Shown here: positions 1 through 5,974 of the stretch, piece after piece
Layout of the letters: each line of letters starts with the position of its first letter
How positions within the stretch are numbered: position 1 is the first letter of the stretch
DNA from: an uncultured Clostridia bacterium
Lineage (GTDB): Bacteria > Bacillota > Clostridia > Oscillospirales > Oscillospiraceae
Length of the DNA stretch: 8,662 nucleotides
Direction of reading: 5' to 3'
NCBI GenBank assembly: GCA_946539175.1
Contig: CAMNHH010000095.1
Coordinates: 1-8,662, forward strand
Notes under the pieces: model-generated
The model's input: the letters and a program-made list of their open reading frames with translations, nothing else
The model's database searches: none
Told to the model about the DNA's origin: nothing
Program-made: the position numbers and the translations under genes

Positions 1-52
1 CTGTTTGCAGTCAGCACTGCGTTAGATTGGAATTATGGTAGAAAATGACAAG

Positions 53-262
53 CTACAAAAGCAAATAGCCGTTGCCCTCGAAAACGAGTCCCTTGATCCG
101 GTCGGCCCTGGTGCCGCAGCACAGAAACAGCACGTTCCTTTCCGCGGGGTCCATCTGGAACTGCTCCTGCACAATCGCGGCCAGGCCGTCGATCCCGCAG
201 CGAAGATCCGTCCTGCCGCAGGCAATCACGACGCGGCTGAATCCCTTCGCGTCATTCAGCAT
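53..262 (-). pseudogene. tnpB: IS66-family TnpB, 3'-truncated
   Basis: The first 69 codons match the start of IS66 TnpB: FSRVVIACGRTDLRCGIDGL, then VQEQFQMDP, LFLCCGTRADRIKGL and GNGYLLL. Intact family members have about 115 residues and continue from LLL into a YKRL-type segment. Here a TAG stop follows LLL at once, and the bases beyond (below 55) do not resume TnpB coding in any frame I could read. This looks like a recombination or deletion junction rather than a point nonsense mutation. The ATG at 262 lies within the last codons of tnpA. The fragment lacks its C-terminal part and is unlikely to function. Confidence 0.85.
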
Positions 263-719
263 GGGAAAGCAGCTCCTTGATCTGCCGCATCAGCTTGTGG
301 GAGACTTCGTTCATCAAAGACAGCTCCGTATCACCCACCCGCAGCACTGCCACGGGGCGGAATGCGGTCCCAGCTTCTGGAAACGACTTGTACGCCGCGG
401 TTTTCCGGACGCGCGGCGGTCTGACCGACGTTGACTTCGCTTCCACAGAAGCAAGCGCCTGACTGCTCGATGCGGCAACCGGAATCTCAACGAGGGGCTG
501 CCCGGAAGCCGGAGCAATCGCGGTGCAGGGATTTCCCGGATGATCCGGCTGCGCTCCGACAGCCCCAAACGCTTCACGCTCCCAGCGATAATAGGTCGAG
601 GTGCTCCAGACATTCCGGGAGCACCATTCTATGACCGTCAGCCCACTGGCCCGGCAGTCCATGATGCGCTTCTTCCACTCCTCCAAATTGGCAGCGTGTT
701 TCAATTCTGTCGCGTGCAT
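252..719 (-). CDS. tnpA: IS66-family accessory protein TnpA
   Basis: This 155-residue protein is the small first ORF of IS66 elements, a DNA-binding accessory factor needed with TnpB and TnpC for transposition. Residues 1-45 form the recognisable helix-turn-helix part, with EEWKKRIMDCRASGLTVIEW followed by STYYRWERE. A low-complexity Ala/Pro/Ser linker follows, and the C-terminal RVGDTELSL...LMRQIKELL block fits the family. The frame is open 30 codons further upstream, but the ATG at 719 is chosen because it is preceded by GGAAGGTGGGG and because the family starts at this point; the upstream residues are the translated hairpin leader. Its last codons overlap tnpB by 11 nt, as expected for translational coupling. 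With tnpC gone it is probably a relic, though the reading frame is intact. Confidence 0.85.
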   Translation of the reverse strand: MHATELKHAANLEEWKKRIMDCRASGLTVIEWCSRNVWSTSTYYRWEREAFGAVGAQPDHPGNPCTAIAPASGQPLVEIPVAASSSQALASVEAKSTSVRPPRVRKTAAYKSFPEAGTAFRPVAVLRVGDTELSLMNEVSHKLMRQIKELLSHAE

Positions 720-749
720 ACTGACCCCACCTTCCCGCCTACCGTATAT

Positions 750-799
750 GTCCCGGGAATTCTCGTCTATTCCCGAGAATTCCTGAGAATTCTTGGGAC
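750..799 (-). promoter_or_regulatory. Competing hairpins in the tnpA leader
   Basis: Three GAATTC-centred repeats (757-762, 777-782, 787-792) lie here, the last two exactly 10 bp apart inside GAGAATTC direct repeats. GGAATTCTCG (756-765) pairs perfectly over 10 bp with 774-783, leaving an 8-nt loop. The larger arm 750-764 can instead pair with 785-799 at 13 of 15 positions. The two structures share an arm and exclude each other, as in an attenuator. The alternative reading is a repeated, helically phased binding site for TnpA. The bases are plain in the sequence; the role is inferred. Confidence 0.5.
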
Positions 800-820
800 A
801 CTGTGCCACACGCCCAGAAC

Positions 821-849
821 ATTATCTCATATCCCGGCAGTTTTTGGAA
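821..849 (-). promoter_or_regulatory. Candidate promoter for IS66 tnpA
   Basis: On the minus strand, GATAAT (821-826) has an extended TG two bases before it and a TTCCAA box (844-849) after a 17-bp spacer. Transcription would start near 814 and give a leader of about 95 nt before the tnpA ATG at 719, containing the hairpin pair at 750-799. The -10 box is good and the -35 box is weak (about 3 of 6). The position just inside the element's left end is where an IS promoter is expected. Confidence 0.4.
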
Positions 850-928
850 GGTACGGGTTATTTACCGTTTACCATACAGGGTATAATCTACCTGCTTATG
901 TTTTTGTATCACACCAATAGTATAAGCC

Positions 929-969
929 GACAGCCGACACGTTTCAAGTGCCGGCTGCCGTTATTTTTT
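929..969 (+). terminator. Hairpin plus T-run, possible terminator
   Basis: Arms 929-940 and 948-959 pair at 10 of 12 positions around a 7-nt loop and are followed on the plus strand by TTATTTTTTC. That resembles an intrinsic terminator for plus-strand transcription. On the minus strand the two imperfect positions become G-U pairs, so the fold is fully paired there and could shape the 3' end of the fusion-gene transcript, although no T-run follows on that side. No plus-strand gene is seen upstream; it may serve a gene interrupted by the IS66 element. I see no coding in 873-928 or 960-1072. Confidence 0.4.
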
Positions 970-980
970 CACTATTTTGC

Positions 981-1004
981 GGCTGCCTCGTTAATGAGAC
1001 AGCC
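981..1004 (-). other. Hairpin downstream of fusion gene
   Basis: GGCTGCCTC (981-989) and GAGACAGCC (996-1004) form a 9-bp stem with a 6-nt loop. On the minus strand the single imperfect position is a G-U pair, so the RNA stem is continuous in the transcript of the cytidylyltransferase-oxidoreductase gene, 69 nt past its stop. No T-run follows on the minus strand. It may protect the mRNA 3' end or be part of a terminator; this is inference. Confidence 0.35.
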
Positions 1005-1072
1005 CCTTTGTACCCGTTTGATTTTTATGGTGCGAATTGCTCTGTTTGCTTGATTCAGTGCTGAAGAGCATC

Positions 1073-2401
1073 TCAAATCCTGAATGTGCTCACGCCGCTG
1101 TGAAGCGCCTCTATAACGCTTGAGATTTCCTCGGAAATCGCAGAGGGAAGATAATTCGGATCTTTCCTGGATTCAATCGCTTTTGAAAACGCAACAATCT
1201 CATAACGGATTCCCTCGCCATCCAGTTGGTAGAAGAATCTCTTGTTTTCTGTGGCATTTTCATACCGTACTTCAAAATAGTCCGTTTTCCACCAGGGCGC
1301 GGGCACATATATATAACCTTCCGTACCGGTAATTACCAGATCTCCTTCAGATTTTGCGGCCTTTGCGACCCGCAGGGAGGCAACCGCATCACAGTACAGA
1401 AAATCAATTTTTGTAAATCCGTCAAAACGCATGGCGTCATCCAGAAAATGTGTGGTAATGGTTTTGTCTGTGTAATGACAGCCGAGAATATCAAAAATCG
1501 GAAGCATGGCCGTCGGGCCCCAGGCGCAGATACTGCTCCACTTTCTCTCCAGATCCTTTGCAGGCTTGGTCATCAAACTGGTACAAACCGTGTCAACAGA
1601 AACAACTTTTCCGATCTTGCCGCTCTTGGCTAGCAAAGAAAGCCTGGAGTATGCCGTAGAATAAACGGTTTTGATGCCGTCCATCAGGATACAGCCGTGC
1701 GCCTTTGCCAGACCGAACAATTCCGCAGTCTGTTTCCGCTCCAGTGAGATCGGAGATTCGCAGAGGACATGCTTCCCGGCCATTATCGCGTTCTTCACGT
1801 GAGCGTAATGGCAGTTTGGCATTGAGACAACGTATAAGGCGTCCGACAGCTCCAATAACTCCTCATAACTTGAAACTAGCGGGATATCTTCAGGTATCTG
1901 AAAATCGATTCTTTGAGAAGGATATAATCCCGTGATTTCAACCCCGTTTACGCACTTTGCCTCACGGATGAATTTCGGGATGACGCCGGAGTTTCCGACG
2001 ATTCCCAGGCGCAGCCTTCGATGATTGGAGCGGATTTCTGTGCTGGAAATGCCCTGGGTTCTCGGCAGATAGATGACCTGACAATACTCCTTCAGATAAT
2101 CAAACTTTCCTTCCCAATCGGAGCCAACTGTAAATACGTCTATGTTCAGACGCTTGATGTCATCAATCTTTTGCCCTTCGTATTCCTCCACAATGATCTC
2201 ATCGGCCAGGCCTGTTTGCTTTACAGCCTCAATCCGCTCCATAAGGGCCTGCTGGTTGTTGATCTTTCCCCTGGTGCGGTCATAATCATCGCTGGTGACG
2301 CCCACAACCAGATAGTCCCCCAGGGCCTTGGCCCGCTGCAGCAGTCGGACGTGACCGTAGTGTAGCATATCATAGGTTCCGTAGGTAATGACCTTAATCA
2401 T
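1073..2401 (-). CDS. TagD-like cytidylyltransferase fused to Gfo/Idh/MocA-type oxidoreductase
   Basis: A 442-residue two-domain cytoplasmic protein. Residues 1-125 match glycerol-3-phosphate cytidylyltransferase (TagD/GCT): VITYGTYDMLHYGH gives the HxGH nucleotide-binding motif (H14, G16, H17), followed by GSDWEGKFDYL (93-103) and the signature RTQGISSTEIR (114-124). Such enzymes join CTP to a small alcohol phosphate, releasing pyrophosphate. Residues 131-442 resemble a Gfo/Idh/MocA NAD(P)-dependent oxidoreductase: a Rossmann start RLGIVGNSG, then HVLCESP and a C-terminal alpha/beta domain. Two motifs are unusual: the family EKP is ESP (215-217), and the GxG turn is GNS. Free TagD has about 130 residues and ends where the second domain begins. 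The ATG at 2401 has AGAGGAT upstream, 27 nt after the aminotransferase stop, so the two genes form an operon. CDP-glycerol or a relative is the likely product; the substrate is not proven. Confidence 0.85.
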   Translation of the reverse strand: MIKVITYGTYDMLHYGHVRLLQRAKALGDYLVVGVTSDDYDRTRGKINNQQALMERIEAVKQTGLADEIIVEEYEGQKIDDIKRLNIDVFTVGSDWEGKFDYLKEYCQVIYLPRTQGISSTEIRSNHRRLRLGIVGNSGVIPKFIREAKCVNGVEITGLYPSQRIDFQIPEDIPLVSSYEELLELSDALYVVSMPNCHYAHVKNAIMAGKHVLCESPISLERKQTAELFGLAKAHGCILMDGIKTVYSTAYSRLSLLAKSGKIGKVVSVDTVCTSLMTKPAKDLERKWSSICAWGPTAMLPIFDILGCHYTDKTITTHFLDDAMRFDGFTKIDFLYCDAVASLRVAKAAKSEGDLVITGTEGYIYVPAPWWKTDYFEVRYENATENKRFFYQLDGEGIRYEIVAFSKAIESRKDPNYLPSAISEEISSVIEALHSGVSTFRI

Positions 2402-2428
2402 GACATATCCTCTTTCAAATCGGCTGTT

Positions 2429-3502
2429 TTACAGAATTTCTCTCTGCCGCAGATCATGCAGGGCGTGGATCAGCGTGCTGTTATCGTGCTCTGTTATAAA
2501 GCCAATGTGTCCGACCCGGAATACACTGTCCGCCCAAATTCCGCCATTGGGACAGATCCATATCTGGTATTCATCCTTCAGGATTCGGAAAATCTCCTTT
2601 GCATTCTGTTTTGCGGGCCGCAGGGCTGTCACCGCATTGGAGGGAGACTCGGAAAACTGCTCCAGCGGCAAATCCTGAATTCCACAGCGGAAATGATTCG
2701 CAACCGCAGAGATCCGCCGTTGCTCTGCTTCCACGCCGCCGCTCTCCCGGATTGAGGTGAGCCGCTTGTGAATCTGCAGTAGAGTGGTAACGGCAGGGGT
2801 AAAGGGAGTCTGCCCCCGAACTCCATTTACCAGCGCCTCCTTGAGGCTCAGGTACATACACAACTCCGGATTCTCTTCCACACGAGCAAGCGCGGCAGGC
2901 GATAGTGCGACCACGGAGATGCCGGGCTGCACAGCCAGAGCCTTTTGGGACCCGGTAATGACAGCAGCGGCGCCCAGGGCTTCCATATCCAGCTTGTCAG
3001 CCAGAAAGGCACTGATAGCGTCCACGAGCAGCAGAATACGGTTTTTCCTGCAGAAGGCAGCAATCATTGGCATATTATACAAGACACCGGAGGAAGTCTC
3101 GTGCATATTGACCAACAATGCGGTATATCCCTGCCCTGCATAGGGCTCCAGATGCTCCTGCTTTAGGGCGCGGCCGAATGGAAGCTTGATTTCCGTGAAA
3201 TTTTTGCAATGCAGGGCACAAAGCTCTACGAAGCGCTGCCCAAAGCTGCCGCCGTTGATAACGAGGACTTTGTCCTGCGCGTTCAGAACGTTCATCACCA
3301 GAGATTCCATAGCGCCAGTGCCGGATGAGGTCAAAAACACACAGCGGCTCTGGGCCGGTGCATGCAAAAACTCCAGCATTAGGTTCTCGTTCTCCAGCAT
3401 CAACGCCGAAAACTCCGGCGTGCGGAAATAGGGGGTCGAGTGATTTGCAACCTCAAGAATATCCTCTGCGGACATCACTGGGCCGACGGTAAAATTTAGC
3501 AA
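2429..3502 (-). CDS. Class V PLP aminotransferase (AGXT/PhnW-like)
   Basis: A 357-residue fold-type I, class V aminotransferase of normal length. Visible landmarks are the N-terminal VGPV (6-9), the phosphate-binding SSGTGAME (59-66), HETSSG (134-139), the PLP-pyridine aspartate in VDAIS (D161), the Schiff-base lysine in GSQKAL (K187), and a C-terminal FRVGHIG that supplies the substrate-carboxylate arginine. The group includes alanine-glyoxylate, serine-pyruvate and 2-aminoethylphosphonate-pyruvate transaminases; SQKAL is nearer the alanine-glyoxylate/serine type. The start is TTG at 3502, with AAAGGAG 8 nt upstream; a nearby ATG at 3509 is out of frame. It is the first recognisable gene of the operon with the cytidylyltransferase fusion, so it may aminate a small keto- or aldehyde-alcohol precursor of the CDP product. 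The substrate is unknown. Confidence 0.85.
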   Translation of the reverse strand: MLNFTVGPVMSAEDILEVANHSTPYFRTPEFSALMLENENLMLEFLHAPAQSRCVFLTSSGTGAMESLVMNVLNAQDKVLVINGGSFGQRFVELCALHCKNFTEIKLPFGRALKQEHLEPYAGQGYTALLVNMHETSSGVLYNMPMIAAFCRKNRILLLVDAISAFLADKLDMEALGAAAVITGSQKALAVQPGISVVALSPAALARVEENPELCMYLSLKEALVNGVRGQTPFTPAVTTLLQIHKRLTSIRESGGVEAEQRRISAVANHFRCGIQDLPLEQFSESPSNAVTALRPAKQNAKEIFRILKDEYQIWICPNGGIWADSVFRVGHIGFITEHDNSTLIHALHDLRQREIL

Positions 3503-3547
3503 GATGCATTCTCCTTTGCTTAGTCAGACGATTGCCTTTCAACTTTT

Positions 3548-3724
3548 TCAGTCGGATTGATGGGTATAAGTTCTGAGCTTAATCAACCCGGCACCAGGAT
3601 ACTGTTTTTCGATATAATGCTCAGAAGGGAAAAAACCATTTTTCTTTGCAACCTTTTGCGATGCAATAGGCTTGAGGGAAACGCACACTACAACGCACGG
3701 TAGGAGGAGTCGTAGATTGCTCAT
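3548..3724 (-). pseudogene. Possible GNAT acetyltransferase C-terminal fragment
   Basis: A short open frame ending 45 nt upstream of the aminotransferase start contains PIASQKVAKKNGF, which resembles the acetyl-CoA-binding NxxSxxVxxKxGF segment of RimJ-like GNAT proteins, followed by about 25 residues of plausible tail. The preceding stretch is hydrophobic and not GNAT-like, no ribosome binding site is seen, and a stop lies a short way upstream. If real, it is the remnant of an acetyltransferase that preceded the operon. It may equally be chance coding, so this is a weak call. The rest of 3503-3755 shows no clear gene and no convincing promoter. Confidence 0.3.
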
Positions 3725-3755
3725 GATGCTCAAGCCAGTATATAAATCAGTGTTG

Positions 3756-3841
3756 GGATCACCTTTTCAAGCACAAATAAGTGGCACCTTGAGTCCGTAC
3801 ACTAAGGATTGTTTTAACGCCTGTTAAATGCTTGGTGATCC
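3756..3841 (+). ncRNA. Candidate IS110 bridge-RNA-like structured leader
   Basis: Upstream of the IS110 start, GGATCACC (3756-3763) and AAGCA (3769-3773) pair with TGCTT (3829-3833) and GGTGATCC (3834-3841). This makes a 13-bp closing stem with one 5-nt bulge. Inside are two more hairpins: CCTT/AAGG plus AGT/ACT between 3787 and 3807 (6-nt loop), and TTTAAC/GTTAAA at 3813-3828 (4-nt loop GCCT). In the IS110 subgroup the noncoding region before the transposase encodes the bridge RNA that pairs with target and donor DNA. The fold is visible; calling it a bridge RNA is an inference from position. Guide loops were not identified, and the real RNA may extend further on either side. Confidence 0.4.
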
Positions 3842-3887
3842 AGTCACTGCGTTCTCCTCACCATTCCTATATGAGGAGGTCAGCATT

Positions 3888-3977
3888 GTGAAAGTTGTAT
3901 TTCCGACTTGTTGTGGAGTTGATGTGCACAAGCGATTCCTGGTCGCTACCATCATTACCACGCCGACTGATATCTGT
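3888..3977 (+). pseudogene. IS110-family transposase, N-terminal fragment
   Basis: A GTG start at 3888, 7 nt after GAGGAGGT, begins VFPTCCGVDVHKRFLVATI, the characteristic start of Firmicutes IS110 transposases. D12 in GVDVHK is the first acidic residue of the DEDD RuvC-like catalytic domain. Similarity ends around codon 30. The remaining catalytic domain and the serine-containing Tnp_IS110 C-terminal domain are absent, where intact members have about 400 residues. The frame stays open to 4115 without family resemblance. The intact ribosome binding site and leader show that this is the left end of the element, so the break removed everything to its right. Confidence 0.75.
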
Positions 3978-3989
3978 GCGCATGAGACA

Positions 3990-4018
3990 ATTATATCCTG
4001 TTGCCCTCAAAAAGGCAA
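3990..4018 (-). promoter_or_regulatory. Candidate sigma-A promoter, minus strand
   Basis: On the minus strand TTGCCT (4013-4018) and a perfect TATAAT (3990-3995) are separated by 17 bp, with AT-rich sequence upstream. It points towards the aminotransferase operon, whose first certain start is about 480 nt downstream, and would run antisense through the IS110 fragment. It could be the current promoter of that operon or a relic of a lost gene. The stretch 3978-4149 has no gene I can support. Confidence 0.4.
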
Positions 4019-4094
4019 TAATTTTTACAAATATTGTTCGTTTCTGCGGTGGAGTACAGAAACAAGAATTCGCATCAAAGCCCCTGCGTGTGCG

Positions 4095-4129
4095 AGGCGC
4101 CGGTCTCTTCCTTGAAGAGACCGGCGCCT
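4095..4129 (-). terminator. Perfect 16-bp hairpin after the tail cassette
   Basis: AGGCGCCGGTCTCTTC (4095-4110) and its exact complement (4114-4129) enclose a 3-nt loop, 20 nt beyond the stop of the last tail gene. The place and strength fit an end-of-operon terminator. Neither flank has the run of T needed for classic intrinsic termination: the minus strand continues TCGCACACG. The T-tract may have been lost at a recombination junction, or the hairpin may act by blocking 3' decay. Confidence 0.55.
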
Positions 4130-4149
4130 GTATGATGAAGTTCATGTGC

Positions 4150-4554
4150 TTACGGTTCTGCGGCTGTCCAGCCATAGACGCCGGGTTCCCAGATATTGCC
4201 GTTACCGTGGGTGTTCAGCCAGTGCTTCCCACCGTGGCTGACCTTCGCCCCGGCCGGATAGGCGTCCTCGCTGCCCAAGGGCTGCCGCCACTCCGGCCAC
4301 TCCTCGGCGGGGTTGTCCACCCTGGCCCAGATGGCCGGCACCAGATCCGGCGGCCAGTCCGACTGGCTGTGGTGGGCGTCCGGGATTAAGCGGTACAACA
4401 AATCCCCGTAACGCACCCTCTGTCCCTTAACGTAGTCAGCCTCCGGCTGCCAACAGGGAAAGAGCACCACGCCCTCCAGGGCATCCGCGTCTTCCAGACT
4501 TGCGCTGGCCTTAACAATCAGTTGCCGGAGCTTTTCCGCTTTTTCTCTGGTCAA
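4150..4554 (-). CDS. Phage protein with two CBM5/12-like repeats
   Basis: A 134-residue protein of a type common at the end of Firmicutes phage tail modules. A short helical N-terminus (TREKAEKLRQLIVKASASL) is followed by two carbohydrate-binding-module 5/12-like units: residues ~35-80, with YVKGQRVRYGDLLYRLI and W68, and residues ~86-129, with AGAKVSHGGKHWLNT and NIWEPGVYGW. The aromatic residues spaced through each unit are typical of sugar binding, so a role in attachment to cell-surface glycan is likely. I place the start at TTG 4554: GGGAGG lies 7 nt upstream, whereas the in-frame GTG at 4563 falls inside that Shine-Dalgarno sequence. It overlaps the end of the upstream gene by 44 nt and is the last gene before the hairpin. 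Confidence 0.75.
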   Translation of the reverse strand: MTREKAEKLRQLIVKASASLEDADALEGVVLFPCWQPEADYVKGQRVRYGDLLYRLIPDAHHSQSDWPPDLVPAIWARVDNPAEEWPEWRQPLGSEDAYPAGAKVSHGGKHWLNTHGNGNIWEPGVYGWTAAEP

Positions 4555-4831
4555 ATGACGCACCTCCCAAAATGATATTCAGCGCCTGCTCGTCGGTAAT
4601 ATTGGGGTCTTCCACCCAGCGCCACCCCTGAACGATTTCCCCGGTGCTGTCGTCCCAGGTTTCGGTGTAATGTCCGCTGCCACGGGGCTCGGGCTGCTCT
4701 GTAAGCCGGAGAGGCTGATAGCCCAGAGAAGTGTAGACGGAATCCGCCGGGTTCCCCAGCAGCCGGTCTTTAACCGCAATCGGGTTAGGCGCGTAGATCG
4801 GAAAGTTGTCCTTCAGCTTGGCGTATCTCAA
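4511..4831 (-). CDS. Conserved phage tail-region protein, function unknown
   Basis: A 106-residue protein with no enzymatic motif. It contains FPIYAPNPI, GNPADSVYTSLGYQPL and a tryptophan-rich segment (ETWDDSTGEIVQGWRWVED), a style I associate with small uncharacterised proteins encoded between tail-fibre genes of Clostridia phages. The start is TTG at 4831, supported by GGGGGAGGT ending about 9 nt upstream inside the preceding gene; the TTGA overlaps the preceding stop (4828-4831). It is soluble, with no signal peptide or membrane segment. A structural or chaperone role in fibre assembly would fit the position, but I do not know its function. Confidence 0.7.
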   Translation of the reverse strand: MRYAKLKDNFPIYAPNPIAVKDRLLGNPADSVYTSLGYQPLRLTEQPEPRGSGHYTETWDDSTGEIVQGWRWVEDPNITDEQALNIILGGASFDQRKSGKAPATDC

Positions 4832-5553
4832 GCTATGTCACCTCCCCCAGACCCATAATAAGTAATGTCCTTGTGCTGATTGGAAATCATTTCATCCTTC
4901 GTCAGCTTGCGATTGTAAATTCGAATGGCGTGAAGCGTTCCTGTATAGATCGCATTCGGTGTTACATCCAGCGTAAAACGATTACATCCCAGATACGTTC
5001 GGCCGGTGCTATTGGAGGTATAGCTTGTGCTTGAGGTGCCGGTTACACAGATGCCGTTTTTGACGCATTGGTCAGCTGTTCGGCTGATCCGGTTTTTCAC
5101 CTCGCCTATGTGCGCCTGGAACAGCTCTCGCTGTATTCCGTCCAATCCCATTGCGATTCTGGTTTGGACTTGGCCCCCGCTGGTGCCGCCATTGCCAAAG
5201 CGCATAGAAGCGCCAACACTTCCGTTTATCTTCGGCTGGCAAAAAAGAGCCTTGGAATAGATTTCGTTAGCGCCTGTGAAAACTACCTCAATCGTCTCGC
5301 CCTCCCAGTTTTTGGAGACGGCCCCGTCATACTCGCCGTATGCAGTTCCGTCCAGGATCAGACCATTCGACGAGACGGTGCAGTTTGTCAGCGAAAAGGT
5401 CTTTTTGCCGATGATGTCTGTCCACGTACGCGAGGAGAGAAGTTGCTTTCCGTCCAGAAAGAACACAAGGCCGTGTTTGATGTACCCGTCAGGGACAAGA
5501 CTGCCCACATTTGCAGCCATCAACACCCTGCGCCTTGTCAACAAGCTATTCAT
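4828..5553 (-). CDS. Phage tail protein with LamG/concanavalin-like domain
   Basis: A 241-residue protein. After an N-terminal LLTRRRVLMAA stretch, which is common in phage appendage proteins and is probably not an export signal, residues ~25-235 look like a laminin-G/concanavalin A-like beta sandwich. Landmarks are HGLVFFLDGK, GLILDGTAYGEYDG, TIEVVFTG and a C-terminal LHAIRIYNRKLTKDEMISNQ; the last is the classic ending of LamG_3-type domains. Such domains bind glycans on the host surface. The ATG at 5553 is chosen over an upstream in-frame start at 5610: it follows a purine-rich GGTGCAGGTT and overlaps the preceding stop by 8 nt, as its neighbours do. It is probably a receptor-binding part of the tail fibre. 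Confidence 0.75.
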   Translation of the reverse strand: MNSLLTRRRVLMAANVGSLVPDGYIKHGLVFFLDGKQLLSSRTWTDIIGKKTFSLTNCTVSSNGLILDGTAYGEYDGAVSKNWEGETIEVVFTGANEIYSKALFCQPKINGSVGASMRFGNGGTSGGQVQTRIAMGLDGIQRELFQAHIGEVKNRISRTADQCVKNGICVTGTSSTSYTSNSTGRTYLGCNRFTLDVTPNAIYTGTLHAIRIYNRKLTKDEMISNQHKDITYYGSGGGDIA

Positions 5554-5974
5554 CAACCTGCACCGCCCAACTGCCAATAACGGCCCGATTATCCAGCACG
5601 TTGACTTCATAAAGGGTGTTTTTCAAGGCGGCGAATTCCTCCAGGCCGAAGATGTTTGCGGGGAGTGTGGTGGAGGTGGCGACGGCTCCGGATGTGAATA
5701 CCACGGACCAGCTTCCGGCTGCCGGGGGGTTGGTGATGGTCAAAGAGGTCAATGTGCCGCATCGATAGACAGTGTTGACCTCCGGGACGATCACGGCTTC
5801 CGAGCCGGATGCGATAACAATATGTACATCGGACGCCGCACCGATGTTTTCCCGGGCCTGGGTCTGCTGGGCGGCGCTCAGACTCTGCGGTGTGACCAGC
5901 ACCGCGTCAGCGGGGCTGATTCCGCCTCCGCCGTTTCCGCCGGCGCCGTAAAGAATGGCGTCAACGTAGCTCAT
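5546..5974 (-). CDS. Phage tail-fibre protein
   Basis: A 142-residue protein. Residues 1-20 include a flexible glycine-rich stretch (GAGGNGGGGIS). Residues ~28-47 carry the LSAAQQTQARENIGAA motif that recurs in tail-fibre and short tail-collar proteins of many phages, where it marks the change from shaft to head domain. The C-terminal ~90 residues are Ser/Thr/Val-rich and probably beta-structured (SLTITNPPAAGSWSVVFTSG). The ATG at 5974 shares an ATGA overlap with the stop of the upstream gene. The frame continues open far upstream (to 6265), but that is a shadow of the neighbouring gene. It is short for a full fibre, which is usual where the fibre is split over several small genes. Confidence 0.75.
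   Translation of the reverse strand: MSYVDAILYGAGGNGGGGISPADAVLVTPQSLSAAQQTQARENIGAASDVHIVIASGSEAVIVPEVNTVYRCGTLTSLTITNPPAAGSWSVVFTSGAVATSTTLPANIFGLEEFAALKNTLYEVNVLDNRAVIGSWAVQVDE

Larger units (their letters stand above)
53..872 (-). mobile_element. Truncated IS66-family insertion sequence
   Basis: The segment carries tnpA and the start of tnpB in the IS66 order, read on the minus strand. Its likely left end is at about 872, where the minus strand begins GTAAACGG; IS66 elements generally begin GTAA, so this is a family-based inference. The element breaks off near 55: tnpB loses similarity right after the GNGYLLL block and meets a stop. The rest of tnpB and the large tnpC transposase are absent from the window, so the copy should not move by itself. 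The opposite end is missing, so the usual 8-bp target duplication cannot be confirmed; the bases outside the proposed left end are CATACAGG (873-880). Confidence 0.75.

Noticed and set aside
3503..3509. ATG at 3509 as the start of the aminotransferase
   Set aside because: It is out of frame with the conserved N-terminus and only a couple of bases from the Shine-Dalgarno sequence. TTG at 3502 is in frame with correct spacing.
4001..4026. TTGCC/GGCAA hairpin followed by five T, as a plus-strand terminator for the IS110 gene
   Set aside because: The stem has only 5 bp with an 8-nt loop, and the gene is truncated before it. The same bases are better explained as the minus-strand promoter.
3895..4389. 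Plus-strand open frame of 164 codons
   Set aside because: It crosses the IS110 break, the hairpin and the reverse of the CBM-like gene, and no protein family is visible.
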